Source: Actinoallomurus spadix (lineage in GTDB: Bacteria > Actinomycetota > Actinomycetes > Streptosporangiales > Streptosporangiaceae). From it: DNA of 64,000 nucleotides. The stretch lies in NCBI RefSeq assembly GCF_024055725.1, contig NZ_JAMXMX010000003.1, positions 248,001-312,000 of the forward strand, written 5' to 3'. Made by a program: the position numbers and the translations under genes. Positions 57,014-64,000 of the stretch are shown piece after piece. The notes under the pieces are model-generated. The model did no database searches. It was not told where the DNA came from and worked only from the letters and a program-made list of their open reading frames with translations. Within the stretch, counting starts at the first letter, position 1; each line of letters starts with the position of its first letter.

Positions 57014-57079
57014 GTGATCAGTGAGGCGACCTGGTTCGAGAAACGTCTCGGCCACCGCGCGGGCGAGGACGCCACGTGA
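57014..57079 (+). CDS. Possible 21-residue leaderless ORF coupled to the TauE/SafE gene
   Basis: GTG 57014 opens 21 codons (MISEATWFEKRLGHRAGEDA-T) whose TGA overlaps the next gene's GTG by four bases (GTGA). TACGGT occupies -12 to -7 relative to the GTG, the right place for a leaderless start. The peptide has no homology I recognise. It may simply drive translation of the exporter. Confidence 0.3.
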   Translation: MISEATWFEKRLGHRAGEDAT

Positions 57080-57816
57080 GCGGCGGATGGCCAGCGGAGC
57101 TGATCCTGGGCGGGATCATCCTGGCGGGCGCGTCCGTGCAGCGGCTCGCGGGCATCGGGTTCGCGCTGGTCGCGGCGCCCGCGCTCGTGCTACTGCTCGG
57201 CCCCGCGCAGGGGGTCCTGCTGTCGAACGCGGCGTCCGGCGCGATCAGCCTGATCGGCCTGGCAGACGGATGGCGGCGGGTGCGGCTGCGGGCGATGGTG
57301 CCGCTGGTCGCCGCCGCCGCCTGCACCGTGCCCGCCGGCGCGTGGGTGGCCGCCCGGCTGCCGCAGAGCGTGCTGCTCGCCGGTATGGGCGCACTGGTGA
57401 CCGCGGCGGTGCTGCTCGTGGCGTACGGTGCCCGGCTGCCCGCCCTGCGCGGGTCTCCCGGGGCCCTGGCGGCCGGCGCCGCGAGCGGCTTCATGAACTC
57501 CTCGGCCGGTGTCGGCGGCCCCGCGATGTCGCTGTACGCGGTGAACGCCGACTGGCCGGTGCGGGAGTTCGTGCCGAGCGCGCAGTTCTACGGCGTCGCC
57601 GTCAACGCCCTGTCCCTCCTGGTCAAGGGCGCGCCCCGGCTCACCGGCCCCGCCTGGCTGCTGGCCACGGCCGGGATCGCGGGCGGCGCCGTCGTGGGGA
57701 AGGTCCTCGCGGACCGGATACCGGAGGTCAAGGCGCGCCGGCTCGTGCTGTTCCTCGCTCTGGCCGGCGGCCTCACCACGTTGGCCAAGGGCCTGTGGGA
57801 ACTCGCCCCTCGCTGA
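57076..57816 (+). CDS. TauE/SafE-family membrane transporter
   Basis: A 246-residue protein with about eight helices in two repeated halves. GFALVAAPALVLLLGP and LLSNAASGAISL in the first half and ASGFMNSSAGVGGPAMSLYAV in the second match the TauE/SafE (DUF81) pattern for export of sulfonates, sulfite or organic anions. Substrate unknown. It starts at GTG 57076, overlapping the small frame before it; it ends 16 bases before the convergent NCS2 gene. Confidence 0.88.
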   Translation: MSGGWPAELILGGIILAGASVQRLAGIGFALVAAPALVLLLGPAQGVLLSNAASGAISLIGLADGWRRVRLRAMVPLVAAAACTVPAGAWVAARLPQSVLLAGMGALVTAAVLLVAYGARLPALRGSPGALAAGAASGFMNSSAGVGGPAMSLYAVNADWPVREFVPSAQFYGVAVNALSLLVKGAPRLTGPAWLLATAGIAGGAVVGKVLADRIPEVKARRLVLFLALAGGLTTLAKGLWELAPR

Positions 57817-57832
57817 TCGCCGGCGGTCGCCC

Positions 57833-59239
57833 TCATCGTGCGTCTCCGCCGAGGTCGGGGCGGCGCTCGGGCGCGTCGGGGACGACGTCGCGCTCACCCG
57901 GGGCGATGACGCCCGCGCCGGTGTCGCGCGGGGTGCGCTGGACGGCGTTCAGGACGTGGTAGCCCAGCAGCACGGCGACGGTGCCGAGAGCGATGCCCTG
58001 CAGCGGGAAGTCCCCGGTGATCTTCAGCGTGACGTCGCCGATGGCCAGGATGAGGCCGGCCGCCACGGGGACGAGGTTGACCGGATCGCCGAAGTCGACG
58101 CGGTTCTCGATCCAGATCTTGGCGCCGAGCAGGCCGATCATGCCGTAGAGCACGACGGTGATGCCGCCGAGGACGCCGCCGGGGGTCGCGGCCACCAGCG
58201 CGCCGAACTTCGGGCACAGGCCGACGAGGATCGCGACGATGGCGGCGACGTAGTAGGCGGCGGTCGAGTAGATCCGCGTGGCGGCCATGACGCCGATGTT
58301 CTCGGCGTACGTCGTGGTCGGGGCGCCGCCGACCGCGGTGGCCAGGACGGTCGTGGCGCCGTCGGCGGCGATGGCCCGGCCGAGGTACGGGTCGAGGTCC
58401 GCGCCGGTCATCGCGGCGACGGCCTTGACGTGGCCGGTGTTCTCCGCGATCAGCGCGATCACCGGGGGCAGCGCCACGAGGATGGCCGAGGTCTTGAAGT
58501 CCGGTGCGTGCAGGTGCGGCAGACCGAACCAGTCCGCGCCCTTCACGCCGCTCAGGTTCACGCGGAAGTGGGAGGTGACCGTGCCGGTGCCGTCGGGGGC
58601 GGTGATCCGGCCGGCCGTCCTGTCGAGGATCCACGACAGCAGGAAGCCGAAGACCAGGCCGATGAGGACCGCGATCCGCGACCAGAAGCCGCGCAGGACC
58701 ACGGCGCACAGGACGACGACGGCCAGGGTGGCGAGCGCGACCCACTGGTCCTGCGGCCAGTAGACGTCGGCGACGACCGGCGCGAGGTTGAAGCCGATCA
58801 GCATGACGACCGCGCCGGTGACCACGGGCGGGAAGATCCGGTGAATGACGCGGGCGCCCAGGACGTGGATGACCACGCCGACGACGGCGAGGACCGCGCC
58901 GGCGACGAGGATCGCGCCGGTCACCTGGGCGGTGCCGCCGCCGGCCGCGCGGATGGACGCGACGGCGCCGACGAAGGACGCGCTGCTCCCGAGGTAACTG
59001 GGCACCTTCCCGGCGGAGACGAGCAGGAAGATGATGGTCGCGATCCCGGACATCAGGATCGCGAGGTTCGGGTCGAGCCCCATCACGACCGGGAACACGA
59101 ACGTCGCGCCGAACATCGCGACGACGTGCTGGGCGCCGATGCCGGCGGTGCGGCCCCAGGACAGGCGCTCGTCCGGCCCGACGACCTCGCCGGGCGCGGG
59201 GGTGCGCCCGTCGCCGTGCAGTTTCCAGCCGATCGCCAT
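57833..59239 (-). CDS. NCS2-family nucleobase permease (uracil/xanthine type)
   Basis: A 468-residue proton symporter with about fourteen helices. QHVVAMFGATFVFPVVMGL, the GGAPTTTYAENIGVMAAT motif and GDPVNLVPVAAGLILAIGD are hallmarks of UraA/PyrP-type uracil carriers. ATG 59239 has GGGAGG close ahead; GTG 59260 would add seven residues. It is downstream of pucR, on the same strand. Confidence 0.92.
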   Translation of the reverse strand: MAIGWKLHGDGRTPAPGEVVGPDERLSWGRTAGIGAQHVVAMFGATFVFPVVMGLDPNLAILMSGIATIIFLLVSAGKVPSYLGSSASFVGAVASIRAAGGGTAQVTGAILVAGAVLAVVGVVIHVLGARVIHRIFPPVVTGAVVMLIGFNLAPVVADVYWPQDQWVALATLAVVVLCAVVLRGFWSRIAVLIGLVFGFLLSWILDRTAGRITAPDGTGTVTSHFRVNLSGVKGADWFGLPHLHAPDFKTSAILVALPPVIALIAENTGHVKAVAAMTGADLDPYLGRAIAADGATTVLATAVGGAPTTTYAENIGVMAATRIYSTAAYYVAAIVAILVGLCPKFGALVAATPGGVLGGITVVLYGMIGLLGAKIWIENRVDFGDPVNLVPVAAGLILAIGDVTLKITGDFPLQGIALGTVAVLLGYHVLNAVQRTPRDTGAGVIAPGERDVVPDAPERRPDLGGDAR

Positions 59240-59309
59240 CTGTCCTCCCGGGGGGGTCACCGCGGGCCCGGCGCACCGGCCCGCCCGCGCTGTGGAGCCG
59301 AATGCCCGC

Positions 59310-59327
59310 CCGCCCGCGAGCGGGCGG
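59310..59327 (-). terminator. Candidate hairpin after pucR
   Basis: CCGCCCG pairs with CGGGCGG around a CGAG loop, beginning 9 bases past the pucR stop on the minus strand. No T-run. It lies in the 96-base gap before the permease gene. Confidence 0.45.
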
Positions 59328-59335
59328 TCAGGGCC

Positions 59336-61084
59336 TCAGATCCCGCGCATGCGCAGGACGTGCAGCGCGAGCGTCAGGTTGAGGCGCAGATGGGCGTCGT
59401 CGGTGAACGGTCCCAGCAGGCGCTCCAGCTTACCGATGCGGTAACGGAGCGTGTTGTAGTGGAAGTGCAGGCGGCGGGCGGTCTCGGCGACGTTGAGGTT
59501 CGTCTCCAGCAGCACCTGCAGGGTGCGCCGCAGGTCGACGGCCTCGGAGTCCTGGTCGCCGGCGAGCTCACCGAGGGTCTCCTGGACGAAGGAGTGCAGC
59601 TCGGCGGTGTCCTCGACCAGGCTGAGCAGCCGGAAGACGCCGAGTTCGTCGAAGTGCACGACGGCCCCGTCGCCGTTCATCTGACGCCCGACGCGCACCG
59701 CCCGGACCGCCTGGTCGTACGCGGACGGCAGGTCGCCGGGCTGCTGCGCCACGCGGCTCACGCCGGTGGAGAAGGTCCGGTCCTGGTCGGCGAAGACGGC
59801 GGCGGCGTCCTTGGCCAGGGCCGGCGCGTCGCACGCGTCGGCGGCGACGACCGCGACGACCCCGCCCGAGAAGCCGGCCACCGCGCCCTTGCGGTCCCGG
59901 CGCCGGACCGCCGAGGTCCACGCGGTCACCAGGCGGTCCTGGAGCACGCGTTCCTCGGTGCCGCCGCGCGCCGGTCCCTGGTCGGGTTCGGCGACGACCA
60001 CGGTGGCGGGACGGCCGAGGTCCCAGCCGAAGCTCGCGCTGTGCGCGATCACGCGCTCGTCCGCTCCGGACCGGCCGGTGAGGACGTCGCGCAGGAAGTA
60101 GGCGCGGTACTTGCTCTCGACCGCCGACACGGCGTGCTGCCTGGTGATGACGAGGGCGACGACGGTGGCGACGCGTTCGAGGACGCCGGTGTCGGCCGCC
60201 GAGACGCCGAGCACCGCCATCCGCCCGTAGGTGAACCCGCCCGCGACGACGGGCACCACGAGGTGCCCGTCCGGCGCGGTTCCCGGGCCGTCGCCGGTGT
60301 CCGGGCCGTCGAGTCCGGGCGCGGGCTCGCGCGGCGCGGCGCCGGCGGGCCAGGAGGCGGGGACGCCGGCCGGTGGAACGTGATCGAGGACGCCCGGTGC
60401 CGGCGCCTCCTCCTCGGCGGCCGGCGGGAGTCCCGCGAGCGCGCCCCGAAGCCGGGTCAGGAGCGCCTCGTCGCCGGAGGCCGCGAGTTGCCGGCCGTCG
60501 CCGTCGAGGACGGTGACGGCGGCGCCCAGGAGCGTGGCGACCTCGTCCGTCACCTCTTGCAGGCCGCCGCCGCACAGGACGATCTGCACGAGGGCGCGGT
60601 GCACCTCCTCGCCGCGGGCCAGCGCGGCGGCCCGCCGGTCGAGGATCCGGGCGAGGACCTGGTTGAGGATGTCGTCGAACCCGGCGTCCTCGGGCAGCCG
60701 GATCAGGGGGAGGCCGAGCCGGTCGGCCTGTTCGAGCATCTCGTCCGGCAGGCGTTCGAGGTAGCGGCCGGGTTTGACGGCGAGGGCCGTCAGGTTGCAG
60801 GCGTTCAGGTCGGCGACGAGGCGGCCGAGGGTACCGGAGGTATGGCGCAGCGGATAGCCGGTGGTCAGCAGGAGTTCGTTCGGCTTGACCCAGCCGAAGA
60901 CGTCGGGGACCTCCATGACGTTGAGGCGCTCCACGACGCGGTCGAGGCCGCCCGCCCCGGCGACGAGCCGGGCGCCCGCCAGAGTCGGCAGGCCCAGAAC
61001 CTCTTCAACGGACAGTCCGTACGCCGGGATACCGGAGCCGGCGGGACGCAGAGCCGGAGGACGAGATCCGCACGAAGACGACAT
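59336..61084 (-). CDS. PucR-family transcriptional regulator
   Basis: A 582-residue regulator. Residues about 25-150 form the PucR N-terminal domain (GLSVEEVLGLPTLAGARLVAGAGGLDRVVERLNVMEVPD), then a central GGDEF-like region (about 330-480), and the C-terminal PucR helix-turn-helix (LLETNLNVAETARRLHFHYNTLRYRIGKLERLLG). The family controls purine uptake and catabolism. ATG 61084 is the likely start, but no strong ribosome site confirms it. The permease gene downstream and the divergent DUF2877 gene are probable targets. Confidence 0.9.
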   Translation of the reverse strand: MSSSCGSRPPALRPAGSGIPAYGLSVEEVLGLPTLAGARLVAGAGGLDRVVERLNVMEVPDVFGWVKPNELLLTTGYPLRHTSGTLGRLVADLNACNLTALAVKPGRYLERLPDEMLEQADRLGLPLIRLPEDAGFDDILNQVLARILDRRAAALARGEEVHRALVQIVLCGGGLQEVTDEVATLLGAAVTVLDGDGRQLAASGDEALLTRLRGALAGLPPAAEEEAPAPGVLDHVPPAGVPASWPAGAAPREPAPGLDGPDTGDGPGTAPDGHLVVPVVAGGFTYGRMAVLGVSAADTGVLERVATVVALVITRQHAVSAVESKYRAYFLRDVLTGRSGADERVIAHSASFGWDLGRPATVVVAEPDQGPARGGTEERVLQDRLVTAWTSAVRRRDRKGAVAGFSGGVVAVVAADACDAPALAKDAAAVFADQDRTFSTGVSRVAQQPGDLPSAYDQAVRAVRVGRQMNGDGAVVHFDELGVFRLLSLVEDTAELHSFVQETLGELAGDQDSEAVDLRRTLQVLLETNLNVAETARRLHFHYNTLRYRIGKLERLLGPFTDDAHLRLNLTLALHVLRMRGI

Positions 61085-61309
61085 AGCCGCCCAATCTCCC
61101 GAAGTTGACCCCCGAGTAACCATCACACGATGACGAGAAATACGAACGCTGGCAACCATTCTTGTCAGGATTCTCCATACGGCCATGGCCCGGACGGGTT
61201 TACGTTCACGACCGTGACCGCCCCCGGCCGGGGCCGCGACCGGGCCTGAGCGCCCCCGTCCGGCGGGCCGGACGGGGCGATCCGACCCATCGCGCCGCGG
61301 GAGGTCCGG

Positions 61310-62218
61310 ATGACGGCGTCCACCACCGCGGGGCGGCGACGCGGCCCGCGCACCGCCCCGGCCCTGAGCCTGCCGGGCGCCGCCAGCCTCGGCGTCCGCG
61401 CCGTCCTCGGCGGCCCCCGGCGCGCCGCCCGGGTCGTCGCCGTGTTCCCCGCGACGGCCTACCTGCGGGTCGACGGCCCCGCCGAGCCGACCGTCGTCGC
61501 ACTCGTCACCACGGACGCCGTACGCCCGCCGAACGCCGTGGTCCTGGCCGCGCCCGCCCGGCAGGAGCCGTTCCGCGGCGTCCGCGAGGGCGACGTGGCG
61601 TTCGCCGGTGACGGCGGCGTGGAGCTCGCCGGCCGGCTCGGGGTGCGGATCCGGCGCTGGTGGGATCCGACCCCGGTGCTCGGCCCCCTCTCACTCGCCC
61701 GGCTCGCCCACGGGACCCGCGCGCTCGGCGACCTCACCGGACCCTGGGGGCTGAGCGGGCACCCCGTCCCGGAGGTCCTCGCCGACAGCTGCGCGGCCGG
61801 CGACCTCGCCCACGCCGTCGACGCGGCGGAACGGATCGTCGGCCTCGGGCCGGGCCTCACCCCCAGCGGTGACGACGCGCTCGCCGGTCTGCTGCTCGCG
61901 CTGCGCCTGCTCGGCGGCGCGGTCCCCGGCGGGGGCCGGGCCGTCCGGCTCGCCGACTGGATCGGCGCCGCCGTCACCGCGTACGCGTGCGAGCGCACGA
62001 CCGCCCTGGCGGCGACCCTGCTGCAGTGCGCCGCGCGGGGGCAGGCGAGCGTGGAGGCCGCGGCCGTCCTGCGCGGCATCGCCGGCCAGGAGCCCCTCGG
62101 GCCCGCCGCGCGCCGTCTCGTCGAGGTCGGGCACACCTCCGGCAGTGACGTCGCCTGGGGTCTGCTGACCGGCTGCCACGCCGCCCTCGCGCTGAGCCGC
62201 CCGCAGCGCGGCGGGTGA
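61310..62218 (+). CDS. DUF2877 protein (AllH-like)
   Basis: A 302-residue protein with the DUF2877 hallmark GLGPGLTPSGDDALAGLLLALRLL near residue 185, a glycine-rich anion-binding-like turn. The E. coli member YlbF/AllH is part of the oxamate carbamoyltransferase complex in allantoin use; no FdrA/AllG partner is in view. ATG 61310 has GGGAGG at good spacing. Divergent from pucR, which suggests a purine-catabolic link. Confidence 0.85.
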   Translation: MTASTTAGRRRGPRTAPALSLPGAASLGVRAVLGGPRRAARVVAVFPATAYLRVDGPAEPTVVALVTTDAVRPPNAVVLAAPARQEPFRGVREGDVAFAGDGGVELAGRLGVRIRRWWDPTPVLGPLSLARLAHGTRALGDLTGPWGLSGHPVPEVLADSCAAGDLAHAVDAAERIVGLGPGLTPSGDDALAGLLLALRLLGGAVPGGGRAVRLADWIGAAVTAYACERTTALAATLLQCAARGQASVEAAAVLRGIAGQEPLGPAARRLVEVGHTSGSDVAWGLLTGCHAALALSRPQRGG

Positions 62219-62284
62219 ACCGCCGCTCCCGGTGAGCCCCGACCCGCGAAAATCAGTCGAAAACCCACCGGCCACAATCGACCC

Positions 62285-63190
62285 ATGACACTTTCCGGGA
62301 ACCAGTACGAGATCGCCGCCGGTCCGTACACCGCCGTCGTCACCGAGCAGGGCGGTTCGCTGCGGGCGCTGTCCAGGGACGGCCGGCCCCTCGTCCTCTC
62401 GCACGACGCGGACGTGCAGCCGCCGGCCGCGTCGGGACAGCTGCTGGCACCGTGGCCGAACCGCATCGACCGGGGACGCTATGAGTTCGGCGGCGAGGCG
62501 TACCAGTTGCCGGTCAACGAGCGCGCGCTCGACAACGCCATCCACGGCCTCGTACGCGAGGGCTCGTGGGCGGTGGCCGAGCACGAACCGCACCGGGTGC
62601 GCCTCACGTACCGCCTGCTCGGGCACTCCGGCTACCCGTTCCGCCTGGACCTGACCGTGGACTACTCCCTCGACGCCGAGGACGGCCTGACCGTGCGCCT
62701 GTCGGCGCGCAACGCCGGCTCGCGGCCCGCGCCGTACGGGCACGGCGCGCACCCCTACCTCACCCTGGGCCGCCCGCTGGACGAGTGCACCCTGACGGTC
62801 CCCGCCGACCGGTACCTGGAGGTCGACGACCGCGCCGTTCCCGAACCCGCGGCACGGGACGTCGCCGGAACCGCGTACGACCTGCGGGAGGGGCGGCTCC
62901 TCGGTGACCTGAGGATCGATCATCCCTTCACGGGCCTGCGCCGGGACGCGGACGGGCGCGCGTGGGTGCGCCTGGAGGACGGCGCCCGCTCGGTCGCGCT
63001 CTGGGCCGACGAGGCACACCCCTGGCTGGAGATCTTCACCGCCGACACGGCACCGGGCGCCATGCGCCGCGCGGGCGTGGGCGCCGAGCCGATGACCTGC
63101 CCGCCGAACGCCTTCGTCACCGGAACCGACCTGATCACCCTCGAACCGGGCGCCGAGTTCGGCGGCTCCTGGGGCATCGTCGGCGGCTGA
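62285..63190 (+). CDS. Aldose 1-epimerase family protein
   Basis: A 301-residue galactose-mutarotase-like beta-sandwich enzyme. Active-site candidates are H in DNAIHGLVRE, H in PYGHGAHPYL and the general base Glu in LITLEPGAEF. The N-terminal APWPNRIDRGRYEF block is typical. Sugar unknown. It lies 66 bases after the DUF2877 gene, on the same strand. Confidence 0.92.
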   Translation: MTLSGNQYEIAAGPYTAVVTEQGGSLRALSRDGRPLVLSHDADVQPPAASGQLLAPWPNRIDRGRYEFGGEAYQLPVNERALDNAIHGLVREGSWAVAEHEPHRVRLTYRLLGHSGYPFRLDLTVDYSLDAEDGLTVRLSARNAGSRPAPYGHGAHPYLTLGRPLDECTLTVPADRYLEVDDRAVPEPAARDVAGTAYDLREGRLLGDLRIDHPFTGLRRDADGRAWVRLEDGARSVALWADEAHPWLEIFTADTAPGAMRRAGVGAEPMTCPPNAFVTGTDLITLEPGAEFGGSWGIVGG

Positions 63191-63342
63191 CCGCGCGATC
63201 GCCGCGAACCGACCGGCGCGAACGGCGATCAAAATCCCCGAAGGCGTTCCACCGGCCCGGTGCCCGCCCGCCGGCGCTCGCCGCCGCCGGGCGGGCCGGA
63301 TCGGTAGCGTGTGCACGACGCGGTGTCCTTGGAGAGGAACTC

Positions 63343-64000
63343 ATGAAGCTGACCCTGTCCTCCGTCGACGACCTGAGCGCCCGGGTCGAGGAGGCGCGCG
63401 CGGAGTACGAACGCCGGCACCCGGGCCGGCCGGACGAGCGCCGCCCGGTGCACACCCTGTACGTCCCGGCCGACCGGTTCACCGCGACCACCCCCGCCGA
63501 CCTGGGTAAGGAGGCGCTGCGGCTGCTCGAGACGCACGTCACGGACGCCGCCGCGGCGGCGAGCGCGTTCGGTATCGACACGACCCTGGCCGAGACCGTG
63601 CACGAGCGGGTCGCCGCGAAGCTGGCCCGCGAACCGGTGGAGGACCTGCGCATCGACTTCGAGGACGGGTACGGCGTCCGCGACGACGCGGAGGAGGACG
63701 GGCACGTCGCCGCCGCCGTCGAGGCGGTCGCCCAGGCGTACGAGACGCGCTCCCTCCCCTACTACTGGGGGCTGCGGGTCAAGTCGTTCGCGGACGGCGG
63801 GCACCGCCGGGCGATGCGCACCCTCGACGGCTTCCTCACCGGGCTGGCCGAGCGTCTCGGCCGGCTGCCGGGCGGCTTCCTCGTGACCTTCCCCAAGATC
63901 GTAACGCCCGACCACGTGCGGATCTTCGTCGACTTCCTCTCGCGCTTCGAAGCGGAGATCGGCCTGCCGGAGGGGCTGCTCCGCATGGAGGTCCAGATCG
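63343..64000 (+). CDS. DUF6986 aldolase/citrate-lyase-like protein, 3' end cut
   Basis: The frame is open from ATG 63343 (GGAGAGGAAC ahead) to the window edge; about 219 residues are visible. IDFEDGYGVRDDAEEDGHV has the acidic metal-site pattern of the HpcH/HpaI aldolase superfamily, and LRVKSFADGGHRRAMRTLDGF fits DUF6986. Actinobacterial members are often annotated as phosphoenolpyruvate-related and found near purine-catabolic genes; that link is from memory and weak. Confidence 0.75.
   Translation, partial: MKLTLSSVDDLSARVEEARAEYERRHPGRPDERRPVHTLYVPADRFTATTPADLGKEALRLLETHVTDAAAAASAFGIDTTLAETVHERVAAKLAREPVEDLRIDFEDGYGVRDDAEEDGHVAAAVEAVAQAYETRSLPYYWGLRVKSFADGGHRRAMRTLDGFLTGLAERLGRLPGGFLVTFPKIVTPDHVRIFVDFLSRFEAEIGLPEGLLRMEVQI

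Overview
The window is a very GC-rich (roughly 70-75% by eye), densely coded stretch of chromosome from a mycelial-type actinomycete. Many starts are GTG or TTG, genes are joined by 4-base GTGA/ATGA overlaps, and third codon positions are almost all G or C. The markers point the same way: DivIVA/SepF/YggT next to ftsZ, a DUF3040 gene, an F420-dependent oxidoreductase, a MoxR-DUF58-transglutaminase operon and PucR/DUF2877 genes. Gene order resembles Streptomyces and Streptosporangiales (for example Thermomonosporaceae); I cannot name the genus. I see no rRNA, tRNA, CRISPR array, insertion sequence, prophage or biosynthetic gene cluster.

Region 1 (1-4735) holds a nearly complete isoleucyl-tRNA synthetase gene, its strong hairpin terminator, and a DUF1707/LiaF-like envelope gene. 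The synthetase carries a swapped class I signature (GVHH instead of HxGH). Region 2 (4736-26258, minus strand) is the division and cell-wall (dcw) cluster: mraZ-rsmH-ftsL-ftsI-murE-murF-mraY-murD-ftsW-murG-murC-ftsQ-ftsZ-yggS-sepF-yggT-divIVA, followed by an odd membrane protein with a Cys-motif domain at each end of a long acidic linker. It makes lipid II from UDP-MurNAc, flips and polymerises it at the septum, and places the Z-ring and the polar growth machinery. The mraZ promoter is overlapped by four MraZ boxes in exact 10-bp register. The ftsZ leader has its own promoter, a hairpin and a GACAC palindrome. pgeF/ylmD, usually between ftsZ and yggS, is missing.

Region 3 (26731-31501, plus) is the MoxR ATPase - DUF58 - transglutaminase operon, closed by a bidirectional terminator. 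Region 4 (31518-34765, minus) holds DUF3040, DNA polymerase IV, a methyltransferase and a hemerythrin-like protein. Region 5 (34927-43527, minus) runs SseB-like, prepilin-peptidase-like, secreted repeat protein, aroC-aroK-aroB-aroQ, an F420/LLM oxidoreductase, Xaa-Pro peptidase, efp and nusB. This is the familiar shikimate-efp-nusB neighbourhood with inserted genes.

Region 6 (43563-57816) is a mosaic of short metabolic units: DapC-like aminotransferase, nitrilase, amino-acid permease, DsbA/FrnE, FKBP, an NAD(P)-binding protein, two tandem NodB deacetylases, a PadR regulator, deoC with a split ALDH16-like dehydrogenase pair, DUF4126, folD and a TauE/SafE exporter. Region 7 (57833-64000) looks like nucleobase uptake and catabolism: NCS2 permease, PucR regulator, DUF2877 (AllH-like), an aldose-1-epimerase and a DUF6986 aldolase-like gene cut by the window edge.

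I found no convincing wholly new system. The best leads are the GVHH IleRS, the dual Cys-motif membrane protein beside divIVA, the regulatory architecture of mraZ, rsmH and ftsZ, the split ALDH16 pair, and two candidate leaderless starts.
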